NCBI RefSeq assembly: GCF_024213195.1
Contig: NZ_JANAVF010000007.1
Span: forward strand, 354,044-418,043
Reading direction: 5' to 3'
Source of the DNA: Streptomyces sp. TBY4
GTDB lineage: Bacteria; Actinomycetota; Actinomycetes; Streptomycetales; Streptomycetaceae
DNA length: 64,000 nt
Each line of letters opens with the position of its first letter. Position 1 is the stretch's first letter. Made by a program: the position numbers and the translations under genes. Positions 16,216 to 28,905 of this stretch are shown here, one piece after another. The notes below the pieces were generated by a model. That model had not been told where the DNA came from. It did not search any database and worked only from the letters and a program-made list of their open reading frames with translations.

Positions 16216-16908
16216 CTACGCCGCACCGCCGGCGAGGGCCCAGAACCGGTCCACGATGCCCTCCAGGTATTCACGCCCCGAGTCGCCGCTGCCGGCCTCG
16301 CCCTGACCGCCGCCCCAGCTGAGGGTGGCCACCATCCGCGACTGGTACTCGGCGTGCAGCTGCTCCAGCACCCGCTCCAGGTGCGCCTTGGGCACCGGGA
16401 GCAGCTTGGCCAGCGGCTTCACGTACGCCTGCCAGCGGGTGGTCACCCCGCTGCGCAGCAGCTCTGCCAGCTCCTCGTGCTTGCCGGTCGCCGTCACGAA
16501 CTGGGCCAGCGTCAGCCCCAGCGCCGTCGCCAGGGCGGCGGACTGCCGCTCGTTGCCCTTCCAGCGGCCGGTGTCCTCCATCTTCTGGTACGCACCCGCC
16601 TCCACGCCGACCCGGCGGGCCAGGTCCTCGGCGGCCAGACCCCGGGCGATGCGGTGCTCCCGCAGGGTGACGGGCTCGGCGAGCAGCTCGCCGGGGGAAC
16701 ACCACAGGACGCCGGCCAGAGCGGTGAGCTCGGTGGAGGTGGGCGAGATCTCGCCACGCTCCCACGCCATCACGGTCTCGGGAGTGACGAGCAGTCCGTA
16801 CTGGGCCCGCAGGCCATAGGCGACATGACCGGGAGCCATGCCCAGGGCCGCGCGGAGACGACGCGCGGCGGGGGCATTGAAGGGGGGGCTGGAGTGCACA
16901 TGGCACAC
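16216..16908 (-). CDS. Tandem-HTH (XRE-type) transcriptional regulator
   Basis: About 230 residues from a GTG at 16908. It has two Cro/C1-like helix-turn-helix units: the first around residues 20-70 (VTPETVMAWERGEISPTSTEL), the second around 75-130 (REHRIARGLAAEDLARRVGVEAGAYQKMED). The remaining C-terminal half is helical with no known ligand domain. The start is uncertain because no good ribosome-binding site precedes either GTG (16908, 16899); a TTG at 16944 would add 12 residues. It is divergent from the MerR gene; a TAGGA-N3-TCCTA inverted repeat lies between them. Confidence 0.8.
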   Translation of the reverse strand: MCHVHSSPPFNAPAARRLRAALGMAPGHVAYGLRAQYGLLVTPETVMAWERGEISPTSTELTALAGVLWCSPGELLAEPVTLREHRIARGLAAEDLARRVGVEAGAYQKMEDTGRWKGNERQSAALATALGLTLAQFVTATGKHEELAELLRSGVTTRWQAYVKPLAKLLPVPKAHLERVLEQLHAEYQSRMVATLSWGGGQGEAGSGDSGREYLEGIVDRFWALAGGAA

Positions 16909-16959
16909 CGTAGGAGTGGCCGAGGCACGGCGACTACAGACCAAACAAACAAGCCCATA

Positions 16960-16982
16960 ACTCGTAGGAACGTCCTATGGAG
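16960..16982. promoter_or_regulatory. Inverted repeat upstream of the HTH regulator
   Basis: TAGGA (16965-16969) and TCCTA (16973-16977) flank ACG, and weaker complementarity extends to ACTC / GAGT outside. It sits 57 bp before the regulator start in a locally AT-rich stretch (CCAAACAAACAAGC), fitting an autoregulatory operator. Confidence 0.45.
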
Positions 16983-17112
16983 TTAAGGACTTTGGACGGT
17001 TTTCCCTGCGACTGTCCGGTAATCGGATCGATCGGTGATCCACTTCCTAGCGTACGTTTCCAGCCGTGCGCAGCGATACCCCCGTGCGCGATCCCCTCAC
17101 ACAACCTCCTTC

Positions 17113-17132
17113 CCTTGACGTCGGGGTCAAGG
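17113..17132 (+). promoter_or_regulatory. MerR-type operator upstream of the merR-trx pair
   Basis: CCTTGAC-N6-GTCAAGG is a perfect 20-bp dyad. It is the classic layout of a MerR-family site, overlapping a TTGACG (17115-17120) that could be the -35 box. The ATG of the MerR gene is 15 bp downstream, which leaves little room for a leader; AAGGA (17129-17133) is inside the dyad and could serve as the ribosome-binding site. Confidence 0.7.
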
Positions 17133-17146
17133 AATACGGTCGGGCC

Positions 17147-17542
17147 ATGCGCATCGGCGAACTGGCCGGGCGGGCGGGCACCAGCACCCGGACCCTCCGG
17201 TACTACGAGTCGCGGGGGCTGCTCCCCGCCCGGCGGGACGGCAACGGACACCGCACCTACGACGAGGACGACCTGCGGCTGCTCCGCCAGATCCGCACGC
17301 TCCAGGACTTCGGCTTCGACCTGGAGGAGACCCGCCCGTTCGTGGAATGCCTGCGCGCCGGGCACCCGTCCGGCGACTCCTGCCCGGCCTCGCTGGCCGT
17401 CTACCGGCGCAAGCTCACCGAACTGGACGCCCTGATCGGCCGCCTCGGCGAGGTCCGCGACCAGGTCGCGAACCAGCTCGCCGAAGCCGAGGCCGAAGCA
17501 GAAGCCGAAGCGGCACCGCCCAGATGCGAGATGACCGGCTGA
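17147..17542 (+). CDS. MerR-family transcriptional regulator
   Basis: A 131-residue protein with the MerR winged HTH at residues 1-70 (MRIGELAGRAGTSTRTLRYYESRGLL), a dimerisation helix (about 83-120) and an Ala/Glu-rich C-terminus. Cys68, Cys79 and Cys127 are spaced as in metal- or redox-sensing members, and the downstream gene is a thioredoxin, so a thiol or metal signal is the likely input. Translation from ATG 17147 gives the canonical MRIGEL start. A MerR-type dyad is directly upstream, and the thioredoxin gene follows by 25 bp, so both are probably under its control. Confidence 0.9.
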   Translation: MRIGELAGRAGTSTRTLRYYESRGLLPARRDGNGHRTYDEDDLRLLRQIRTLQDFGFDLEETRPFVECLRAGHPSGDSCPASLAVYRRKLTELDALIGRLGEVRDQVANQLAEAEAEAEAEAAPPRCEMTG

Positions 17543-17567
17543 CCGGCCGGAACGAGAGGGGAAAAAG

Positions 17568-17924
17568 ATGAAGGCCCACGCAGTGGCCGAAGTGACCGAC
17601 GCGGACTTCGAGGAGGAGGTGCTCGCCGAGCGCGGCCGGCCCGTCCTGGTGAAGTTCACCGCCGACTGGTGCGGCCCGTGCCGCCAGCTCGCACCCGTCC
17701 TGTCCGCCCTCGCCGCCGAAGAGGCCTCCCGCCTCAAGGTCGTCCAGATCGACGTGGACAGGAACCCCGCCACCCTCGTGCGCTACGGGGTGCTGTCCAC
17801 GCCGACCCTGCTCGTCTTCCGCGACGGCGAACCCGTCCAGCAGATGGTCGGAGCCCGCGCCAAGCGCAGGCTCCTCCAGGAGCTGGAAGGGGTCCTCGCC
17901 GCTACCGCCGGGGCATCGGGCTGA
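17568..17924 (+). CDS. trxA: Thioredoxin
   Basis: A 118-residue classical thioredoxin: KFTADWCGPCRQL carries the redox pair Cys35 and Cys38, and GVLSTPTLLVFRDGE has the cis-proline. It reduces protein disulfides with electrons from thioredoxin reductase, which is not in this window. It follows the MerR gene by 25 bp with a GAGAGGGG ribosome-binding site and should be co-transcribed. Its last 23 bases overlap the end of convergent glgB. It is an accessory thioredoxin, since the housekeeping trx usually sits by the replication origin with trxB (known context, not seen here). Confidence 0.95.
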   Translation: MKAHAVAEVTDADFEEEVLAERGRPVLVKFTADWCGPCRQLAPVLSALAAEEASRLKVVQIDVDRNPATLVRYGVLSTPTLLVFRDGEPVQQMVGARAKRRLLQELEGVLAATAGASG

Positions 17925-20250
17925 GCCAGAGCGTCGCCAGGGGCGGGAGGGTCAGCCGCAGGCTGGCCGCCCGGCCCTGCGCGGGCACCGGCTCGGGCCG
18001 CACCGGCTGGGTGTGGTGGACGCCGCTGCCGCCGTAGGCCTCCAGGTCGGTGTTCAGCACCTCCCGCCACAGCGGCACCTCCTCCGGGACCCCGACCCGG
18101 TAGCCGTGCCGGACCACCGGGGAGAAGTTCGAGACGCACAGCAGCTGCGAGCCGTCCTGGGCGAAGCGCAGGAAGGCGAAGACGTTGTCCTCCGCCGCGT
18201 CCGCCTCCACCCAGGCGAACCCCTCCGGCACCGAGTCCCGCTCCCACAGGGCCGGAGCCGCCCGGTAGGTCCGGTTCAGCTCGCCCACGAGGCTGCGTAC
18301 GCCCCGGTGGTCACCGGCCGCCGCGTACGAGGAGTCCAGCAGCCACCAGTCCGGGCCGTACGTCTCGGACCACTCCGAGCCCTGCGCGAACTCCTGCCCC
18401 ATGAAGAGCAGCTGCTTGCCCGGGTGGGCCCACATGAAGCCCAGGTACGCCCGGTGCGCGGCCCGCTGCTGCCACCAGTCCCCGGGCATCTTCGACACCA
18501 GCGAGCCCTTGCCGTGCACCACCTCGTCGTGCGAGATCGGCAGCACGTAGTTCTCGCTGAACGCGTAGACCATTCCGAAGGTCATGTCGTGGTGGTGGTA
18601 CTTGCGGTGCACCGACTCCCTGGACGCGTAGCGCAGGGTGTCGTGCATCCAGCCCATGTTCCACTTCAGGCCGAAGCCGAGCCCGCCGGTGTCGGTGGGC
18701 TGCGTGACGCCCGGCCACGCCGTGGACTCCTCGGCGATCGTCACCACGCCCGGGCAGCGCCGGTAGACGGTGGCGTTCATCTCCTGGAGCATCGCCACCG
18801 CGTCCAGGTTCTCCCGGCCGCCGTGCTCGTTCGGCGTCCACTCGCCGTCCTTGCGGGAGTAGTCGAGGTAGAGCATCGAGGCCACCGCGTCCACGCGCAG
18901 CCCGTCCACGTGGAACTCCTGGCACCAGTACACGGCGTTCGCCACGAGGAAGTTGCGCACCTCGCGGCGCCCGTAGTCGAACTCCAGCGTCCCCCAGTCC
19001 GGGTGCGCGGCCCGCTGCGGATCGTGGTGCTCGTACAGGGGCCGCCCGTCGAACTCGGCGAGCGCCCAGTCGTCGCGCGGGAAGTGCGCCGGCACCCAGT
19101 CGACGATCACCCCGATCCCGGCCCGGTGCAGCGCGTCCACCAGGAAGCGGAAGTCGTCCGGGGTGCCCATCCGGGAGGTCGGCGCGTAGAAGCCGGTGAC
19201 CTGGTAGCCCCAGGAGCCGCCGAAGGGGTGCTCGGCGACCGGCATGAACTCCACGTGCGTGAAGCCGAGCTCCGTCACGTACGCGGGCAGCTGCTCGGCC
19301 AGCTGCCGGTACGAGAGCCCCGGCCGCCAGGACGCCAGGTGCAGCTCGTACACGGAGAAGGGGGCCTGGTGCGGCGGGCGCTCCCCGCGCTTCGCCATCC
19401 ACTCCGCGTCCTGCCAGACGTAGGAGGAGGAGGTCACCACCGAGGCGTTGGCCGGGGGGACCTCGGCGTGCTGCGCCATCGGGTCCGCGCGCAGGGTGTG
19501 CGAGCCGTCCGGGCGGGTGATGTCGTACTTGTACAGGGCGCCCTCGCCGACGCCGGGCAGGAACAGCTCCCACACGCCGGTGGAACCGAGCGAGCGCATC
19601 GGGTGGGCGACGGAGTCCCAGTACGAGAAGTCCCCGCTGACCCGCACCCCCTGCGCGTTCGGCGCCCACACCGTGAACCGGGTGCCCGCCACGCCCTGGT
19701 GCTCCATCGGCTCCGCGCCGAGCGCCGTCCACAGCTCCTCGTGCCGGCCCTCGCCGATCAGGTGCAGATCGAGCTCGCCGAGCGCGGGCAGGAACCGGTA
19801 GGGGTCGTGGACCTCCACCTCGTCGCTGTCGTACGTCACCAGGAGCCGGTAGTCCGGCACCCCGGCCAGCGGCAGCAGCCCGGAGAACAGCCCGTCGCCC
19901 TCGTCGAGGAGCGCGGCCCGCAGCCCCTTGGCCACGATGGTGACCGCCTTCGCGTACGGGCGCAGCACCCGGAAGGAGACCCCGCCCCGCCGGGTGCGGG
20001 CCCCGAGCACCGCGTGCGGATCGTGGTGGCGCCCCTCCAGCAGCCGGGCCCGTTCCTCCGCGTCCAGCGCCGGCACCGGCCGGACCCCGCGCGGCGGGGC
20101 CGCCCGCCGGGCCCTCGGGGCCCGGGGCTTCTTCGCGGGCTCGGCGGCGCCGGTGGCGGCGGCCGCGGTGTCGACGGCAACGGTGTCGACGGTGACGGCG
20201 GACGGGGCTTCGGCGCGGACGGTCGGTGACGGCTGTCGTGCGGCGCTCAC
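17902..20250 (-). CDS. glgB: 1,4-alpha-glucan branching enzyme
   Basis: A 782-residue GH13 branching enzyme that introduces alpha-1,6 branches into the glucan built by GlgE. Residues 1-60 are an Ala/Pro/Arg-rich extension; then an N-terminal CBM48-like module, a second one (GTRFTVWAPNAQGVRVSGDF), the TIM barrel and a C-terminal beta domain. Catalytic groups are in DGLRVDAVASMLY (nucleophile Asp), TIAEESTAWPGV (acid Glu) and PISHDEVVHGKGS (third Asp). It starts at GTG 20250; the stop of mak overlaps it in a GTGA, so it is translated last in glgE-treS-mak-glgB. The orthologue in S. coelicolor is the glgB of GlgE cluster I. Confidence 0.97.
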   Translation of the reverse strand: MSAARQPSPTVRAEAPSAVTVDTVAVDTAAAATGAAEPAKKPRAPRARRAAPPRGVRPVPALDAEERARLLEGRHHDPHAVLGARTRRGGVSFRVLRPYAKAVTIVAKGLRAALLDEGDGLFSGLLPLAGVPDYRLLVTYDSDEVEVHDPYRFLPALGELDLHLIGEGRHEELWTALGAEPMEHQGVAGTRFTVWAPNAQGVRVSGDFSYWDSVAHPMRSLGSTGVWELFLPGVGEGALYKYDITRPDGSHTLRADPMAQHAEVPPANASVVTSSSYVWQDAEWMAKRGERPPHQAPFSVYELHLASWRPGLSYRQLAEQLPAYVTELGFTHVEFMPVAEHPFGGSWGYQVTGFYAPTSRMGTPDDFRFLVDALHRAGIGVIVDWVPAHFPRDDWALAEFDGRPLYEHHDPQRAAHPDWGTLEFDYGRREVRNFLVANAVYWCQEFHVDGLRVDAVASMLYLDYSRKDGEWTPNEHGGRENLDAVAMLQEMNATVYRRCPGVVTIAEESTAWPGVTQPTDTGGLGFGLKWNMGWMHDTLRYASRESVHRKYHHHDMTFGMVYAFSENYVLPISHDEVVHGKGSLVSKMPGDWWQQRAAHRAYLGFMWAHPGKQLLFMGQEFAQGSEWSETYGPDWWLLDSSYAAAGDHRGVRSLVGELNRTYRAAPALWERDSVPEGFAWVEADAAEDNVFAFLRFAQDGSQLLCVSNFSPVVRHGYRVGVPEEVPLWREVLNTDLEAYGGSGVHHTQPVRPEPVPAQGRAASLRLTLPPLATLWLSPMPRR

Positions 20251-21710
20251 GCGAGCGGCCTCCTCGGGGGCTTCGGGTGGGGGGTGGCGGAACCGGGGAT
20301 GAGGGGAAGCGTGCGGTGGGAGGGCGGCCGCTGCGGCTCCGACAGCCGCCGGATCGCCGCCATCGGCACGTGCAGCCAGTCGGGGCGGTGCCGGGACTCG
20401 TAGCGGGCCTCGTACACCGCCTTGTCGGTCTCGTAGGCGCGCAGCAGTACGGGGTCCTCGCGCGGATCCCGGCCGGTGGTGCGGGCGTAGCCCTCGCAGA
20501 AGGCGGCCCGGCAGGCGTCCGCCCAGGCGGGGGCGAAGGGCCGGTGCGAGCGGGCGGCGTAGTCGAAGGAGCGCAGTATCCCGGCGATGTCCCGGACCGC
20601 CGGCTCGGGCCGCCGCCGGTCGGCCAGCGGCCGGGCCGGCTCCCCCTCGAAGTCGATCAGCGCCCAGCTGCCGTCCGCGGTGCGCAGGGTCTGGCCCAGG
20701 TGCAGGTCCCCGTGGATCCGCTGGGCGCGGACCCCCGTCCCGCGGGCGGCGGCCAGCGCGTCGAAGGCCCCGCGCAGTCCCGCCTCGTAGGGGCGCAGGG
20801 CCGGTACCTCGCGGGCGGTGGCGGCGAGCCGGGCCGTCATCCCGGCGGCGAGCCGGGCCGTCTGCTCCGGTCCCAGCGCGAGGGTGGGCAGGGCCCCGGC
20901 CAGCGCGCTGTGCACCTCGGCGGTGGCCCGGCCCAGCGCGTACGCCTCGGAGGTGAAGTCGGCTCCGGTGCGCAGCCGGTGCAGCGCGAGCTGCCAGCCG
21001 TCGTCGGAGCCGCGCAGGTAGGGCTGGAGCACGCCCAGGGTCAGCGGTTCGGAGCCGGGCAGCTCGGCCTCGTACCAGGCGACCGGCGCGGGCACCCGGG
21101 CGCAGCCGGCGGCGGCCAGGGCGCGGGGCAGCTCCAGGTCGGGATTGACCCCGGGGCCGACCCGCCTGAAGACCTTCAGGATGTACGAATCCCCGTAGAT
21201 CAGCGAGGAGTTGGTCTGTTCCCCGGACAGCGGCCGGGGGGCGGGAGCCTCCGGGATCACGGCGGCCGGGTCCCGGTCGAAGCGGAGCGGGCCGAGGGTG
21301 CCGGGGGAGCGCAGCCGCTCCAGCAGCAGCGAAGCGAGCCGGGGATCGCCCAGCCCCTCGTAGACCGACTGGCCGGCGTACGGGCCCTGCTCGGCGCGGC
21401 CGATCAGCGCGGGCGCGAGGGCCGGCGGCAGCGGGCTCGGGCGGATCCCGAGCAGCAGCTGGTAGCAGTCCCCGTCCACGTCCAGCAGCAGGTGCAGCAG
21501 TCCGGGGGAGGATCCGGGCGGCAGCAGTTCGGCCGCCGAGATGCTTCTGAGCCGTCCGATGGCGCGGCCCTTGCCCGCGAACCAGCGCTGCGCGGGCAGC
21601 CAGGCCCGCAGCATCGGTTCCAGCGGACCCAGCCCGGGTCCCGGCCCGAGCCCCGGCCCCGCGGCCCGGTCGGCGGTGAGCCGATCCCGGGCGGATGCAG
21701 CCTCCGACAT
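20247..21710 (-). CDS. mak: Maltokinase
   Basis: A 487-residue kinase (the Pep2 protein of Streptomyces) that phosphorylates maltose from TreS to maltose-1-phosphate, the GlgE substrate. It has an aminoglycoside-phosphotransferase-like fold: an N-terminal cap (MLRAWLPAQRWFAGKGR), the hinge, then the catalytic RIHGDLHLGQTL (Brenner motif with Asp) and the metal site WALIDFEGEPARPL. The ATG at 21710 follows AAAGGA; a longer frame upstream is not conserved. The start is 144 bp beyond the treS stop, the only sizeable gap in the operon. Its stop codon overlaps the glgB start. Confidence 0.93.
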   Translation of the reverse strand: MSEAASARDRLTADRAAGPGLGPGPGLGPLEPMLRAWLPAQRWFAGKGRAIGRLRSISAAELLPPGSSPGLLHLLLDVDGDCYQLLLGIRPSPLPPALAPALIGRAEQGPYAGQSVYEGLGDPRLASLLLERLRSPGTLGPLRFDRDPAAVIPEAPAPRPLSGEQTNSSLIYGDSYILKVFRRVGPGVNPDLELPRALAAAGCARVPAPVAWYEAELPGSEPLTLGVLQPYLRGSDDGWQLALHRLRTGADFTSEAYALGRATAEVHSALAGALPTLALGPEQTARLAAGMTARLAATAREVPALRPYEAGLRGAFDALAAARGTGVRAQRIHGDLHLGQTLRTADGSWALIDFEGEPARPLADRRRPEPAVRDIAGILRSFDYAARSHRPFAPAWADACRAAFCEGYARTTGRDPREDPVLLRAYETDKAVYEARYESRHRPDWLHVPMAAIRRLSEPQRPPSHRTLPLIPGSATPHPKPPRRPLA

Positions 21711-21854
21711 GGCGTCGCGTCCTTTCCCCGGGCCGTCAAAGAATGCGCAGAGTGTCCCGGATCGCGATGTTTGCTTCTCCGGTGTGATCGAGTGTCGGGT
21801 CAGGATGGTCCGTACAGGGGCGGGCGATTGACCCATTCGCCCGCCCTCGTGCGT

Positions 21855-25558
<3,704 letters not shown>

Positions 25559-26033
25559 GATGGGATCACCTGGGGGCAGTTCGCAGGGCTCGGTGACAAC
25601 AGGCCAGCCGGCATGGCGGCTGGTAGTGCACGCTCTGTTCGCTCTGTTTCTAGCTGCTCGGAAGACGGCTGGGCTGCGGGCATGGCCGCTCCTGTCCGCG
25701 TTCACTCGGGTGGCGGGAGAGGTCGGGGGAGGGTGCGCCGTGCGCGTACCCGGGGAGCCCTTCCCACTCCAGCCCGACCCATGCCGCGTGTTCGGTTAAC
25801 TACTCGTACGTACTGGAACGCCTGCCCGGTCGCCGATCCCCGACACCTGCCGATGCTCCGTCAACTCCAGGAGGACTACCGGATGTCCACCGGCCCGCGG
25901 ATCCCCGGCGGAGGGCCGCCCGAGGCGCCATGGCCGGGGGAGGGGGAGGGCGCTAGCCTTCCGAGGGTGACGCTCGCGGTGCACAGCGTGGTGCGGCCGC
26001 TCCGATCCGTAATCCCCTGCGAAGGTGGAACGC
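25559..26033. other. 475-bp divergent intergenic region glgE / glgP
   Basis: Holds the promoters of both transcripts. For glgP, the best -10-like element is TAGCCT at about 25954-25959, without a recognisable -35. A locally AT-richer stretch with GTTAAC (25796-25801) and CGTACGTAC (25805-25813) lies mid-region. No coding sequence is convincing. Confidence 0.5.
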
Positions 26034-28679
26034 GTGAAGGCTATCCGTCGATTCACCGTGCGCCCCGTCCTCCCCGAGACCCTCTCGCCGCTCGCCGACC
26101 TCGCGCGCAACCTGCGCTGGTCCTGGCACGCCGAGACCCGTGAACTGTTCCAATCCGTCGATCCCGAGGGCTGGCAAGCCGCCGGCGGGGATCCCGTCCG
26201 GCTGCTCGGCGCCGTGTCCGCCGCGCGGATCGCCGAGCTCGCGGGGGACCGGCGGTTCCTGCGGCGGCTCGCCGTCGCCGCCGCCGACCTCGATGACTAC
26301 GTCCACGGCGGGAGGTGGTACCAGAGCCACGAGGCCGCCGCCGAGCTGCCCGCCGGCATTGCCTACTTCTCGCCCGAGTTCGGGATCACCGCCGCCCTGC
26401 CCCAGTACTCCGGCGGGCTCGGGATCCTCGCCGGGGACCACCTCAAGGCCGCCAGCGACCTCGGCGTCCCCCTCATCGGTGTCGGACTGCTGTACCGGCA
26501 CGGGTACTTCCGCCAGTCGCTCTCCCGCGACGGCTGGCAGCAGGAGCACTATCCGGTGCTCGACCCCAACGAACTGCCCGTCGCGCTGGTGCGCGAGGAG
26601 GACGGCTCACCCGCGCGGGTGTCCCTGAGCCTCCCCGGCGGCCGGGCCCTGCACGCGCACGTCTGGCAGGCCCGCGTCGGCCGGGTGCCGCTGCTGCTCC
26701 TCGACTCCGACGTCGAGGACAACGACGCCGCCGCCCGCGAGGTGACCGACCGGCTGTACGGCGGCGGGAGCGACCACCGGCTGCTGCAGGAGATGCTGCT
26801 CGGGATCGGCGGGGTGCGGGCCGTCCGGGCCTACTGCCGGATCACCGGGCATCCCGACCCCGAGGTCTTCCACACCAACGAGGGCCACGCCGGGTTCCTG
26901 GGGCTGGAGCGCATAAGGGAACTGGAGGGGCAGCAGGGGCTCGGCTTCGACGCCGCCGTCGAAGCGGTGCGCGCGGGGACCGTGTTCACCACGCACACCC
27001 CCGTCCCCGCCGGCATCGACCGCTTCGACCGGGCCCTGGTCGCCCGCCACTTCGGCGAGGGCGGTGAACTGGCCGGCGTACCCGTCGACCGGATCCTCGC
27101 CCTCGGCGCCGAGTCGTACCCCGGCGGCGACCCCGGGGTGTTCAACATGGCGGTGATGGGCCTGCGCCTGGCCCAGCGGGCCAACGGGGTGTCCACCCTG
27201 CACGGCGCCGTCAGCCGCGGGATGTTCGCCGGGCTGTGGCCGGGCTTCGACCCCGCCGACGTCCCCATCACCTCCGTGACCAACGGCGTGCACGCCCCGA
27301 CCTGGGTGGCGCCCGAGGTGGTCCGGCTCGGCGCGCGGCAGATCGGCGCCGGCCGCACCGAGGACGCGCTCTCCGTCGGCGGCTCGCAGCGCTGGGACGC
27401 CGTCGCCGACATCCCCGACCAGGACGTCTGGGACCTGCGCCGGGTGCTCAGGGAGCAGCTAGTCCAGGAGGTACGGGACCGCCTGCGCGCCTCCTGGCGC
27501 CAGCGCGGGGCCGCCGCTGCCGAGCTCGGCTGGGTGGACTCCGTCCTCGACCCGGACGTGCTGACCATCGGCTTCGCCCGCCGGGTGCCGTCCTACAAGC
27601 GGCTCACGCTGATGCTGCGCGACCCCGACCGGCTGCGCCGCCTGCTGCTGGACCCGGACCGGCCCGTCCAGATCGTGGTCGCGGGCAAGGCGCACCCGGC
27701 CGACGACGGCGGGAAGCGGCTCGTCCAGGAGCTGGTGCGGTTCGCGGACGACCCCCGCGTGCGCCACCGGATCGTGTTCCTGCCCGACTACGGCATGGCC
27801 ATGGCCCAGAAGCTCTACCCGGGCTGCGACGTCTGGCTGAACAACCCGCTGCGCCCGCTGGAGGCCTGCGGCACCAGCGGGATGAAGGCGGCGCTCAACG
27901 GCTGCCTCAACCTGTCCGTGCTGGACGGCTGGTGGGACGAATGGTTCGAGCCGGACTTCGGCTGGGCCATCCCGACCGCCGACGGACTCGGCGCGGACGA
28001 GGACCGCCGCGACGACCTGGAGGCGAACGCCCTCTACGACCTGATCGAGGGCCGGGTCGCCCCCCGGTTCTACGACCGGGCCGGACAGGCCGGACTCCCG
28101 GTGCGGTGGATCGAGATGGTCCGGCGCACCCTCGTCTCCCTGGGGCCCAAGGTGCTCGCGGGGCGCATGGTGCGGGAGTACGTGGAGCGGCTCTACGCTC
28201 CGGCCGCGCTCTCCCACCGCGCCCTCACCCCGGACGCGGCGCGGGACCTCGCCTGGTGGAAGGGGCGGGTCCGCGCGGCCTGGCCGCAGCTCGCCGTCGA
28301 GCACGTGGAGGCCCTGACCGCGGGCCCGGTCGGCGGCACCGCCGAACTCGGGGCCACCCTCACCCTGCGCGTGCAGGTCTCCCTCGACGCGCTGGCCCCC
28401 GAGGACGTGGAGGTGCAGGCCGTCGCGGGCCGGGTCGACGCGCAGGACGTGATCCAGGGCGGGCGGGCCTTCCCGCTCAAGCCCGCCGGCGGACCCGACC
28501 TGGAGGGCCGCTGGCTGTACGAGGGCCCGCTCGCCCTCGACCGTACGGGGCCCTTCGGCTACACCGTACGGATCCTGCCCTCGCACCCGCTGCTGGCGAC
28601 CCCGGCCGAACTGGGACTGGTCGCCGGCCCCGCCGCGGGCACGGACACGGACGCGGGGGGCGGAGTCGTGCTGCGCTGA
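26034..28679 (+). CDS. glgP: Alpha-glucan (glycogen) phosphorylase
   Basis: An 881-residue GT35 enzyme with the DUF3417 N-terminal region (about 1-110) found in the short, unregulated phosphorylases of actinobacteria and archaea. It releases glucose-1-phosphate from alpha-1,4-glucan. The pyridoxal-phosphate lysine is in CGTSGMKAALNGCLN; VFHTNEGHAGF and VFTTHTPVPAGIDRF are conserved active-site loops. The GTG at 26034 is preceded by GAAGGTGG (26021-26028); a GTG at 26025 is inside that ribosome-binding site. Divergent from the glgE operon, giving synthesis and breakdown arms side by side. It may alternatively act on maltodextrins, not only on glycogen. Confidence 0.95.
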   Translation: MKAIRRFTVRPVLPETLSPLADLARNLRWSWHAETRELFQSVDPEGWQAAGGDPVRLLGAVSAARIAELAGDRRFLRRLAVAAADLDDYVHGGRWYQSHEAAAELPAGIAYFSPEFGITAALPQYSGGLGILAGDHLKAASDLGVPLIGVGLLYRHGYFRQSLSRDGWQQEHYPVLDPNELPVALVREEDGSPARVSLSLPGGRALHAHVWQARVGRVPLLLLDSDVEDNDAAAREVTDRLYGGGSDHRLLQEMLLGIGGVRAVRAYCRITGHPDPEVFHTNEGHAGFLGLERIRELEGQQGLGFDAAVEAVRAGTVFTTHTPVPAGIDRFDRALVARHFGEGGELAGVPVDRILALGAESYPGGDPGVFNMAVMGLRLAQRANGVSTLHGAVSRGMFAGLWPGFDPADVPITSVTNGVHAPTWVAPEVVRLGARQIGAGRTEDALSVGGSQRWDAVADIPDQDVWDLRRVLREQLVQEVRDRLRASWRQRGAAAAELGWVDSVLDPDVLTIGFARRVPSYKRLTLMLRDPDRLRRLLLDPDRPVQIVVAGKAHPADDGGKRLVQELVRFADDPRVRHRIVFLPDYGMAMAQKLYPGCDVWLNNPLRPLEACGTSGMKAALNGCLNLSVLDGWWDEWFEPDFGWAIPTADGLGADEDRRDDLEANALYDLIEGRVAPRFYDRAGQAGLPVRWIEMVRRTLVSLGPKVLAGRMVREYVERLYAPAALSHRALTPDAARDLAWWKGRVRAAWPQLAVEHVEALTAGPVGGTAELGATLTLRVQVSLDALAPEDVEVQAVAGRVDAQDVIQGGRAFPLKPAGGPDLEGRWLYEGPLALDRTGPFGYTVRILPSHPLLATPAELGLVAGPAAGTDTDAGGGVVLR

Positions 28680-28702
28680 CGGCCCCGGCCCGCCCGAACG
28701 AC

Positions 28703-28741
28703 CCGAACGCCCCGAATCCCGTGCGGATCCGGGGCGTTCGG
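28703..28741 (+). terminator. Terminator after glgP
   Basis: Arms CCGAACGCCCCG (28703-28714) and CGGGGCGTTCGG (28730-28741) are exact complements with a 15-nt loop, 24 bp after the glgP stop. Confidence 0.75.
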
Positions 28742-28905
28742 CTGTCCGGCTCCGGAGGGGACCGGGAGGGTGAACCTTCGAACGCGCTGCCGTGCCGAAT
28801 CGCTTCTCCACGGGCTTCCGCTCCTACGCTGCCCGCGGATGCCGACCGCACCGGGCAGGCATCCGCATCCGAGGAACACGCGGAACCCGAGAAACGGACT
28901 CCCCC

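Noticed and set aside
25883..26143. Small open frame starting MSTGPRIPGGG with AGGAGGA upstream
   Set aside because: It runs about 110 bases into glgP, is Pro/Gly-rich, and lacks similarity to anything I know; more likely chance.
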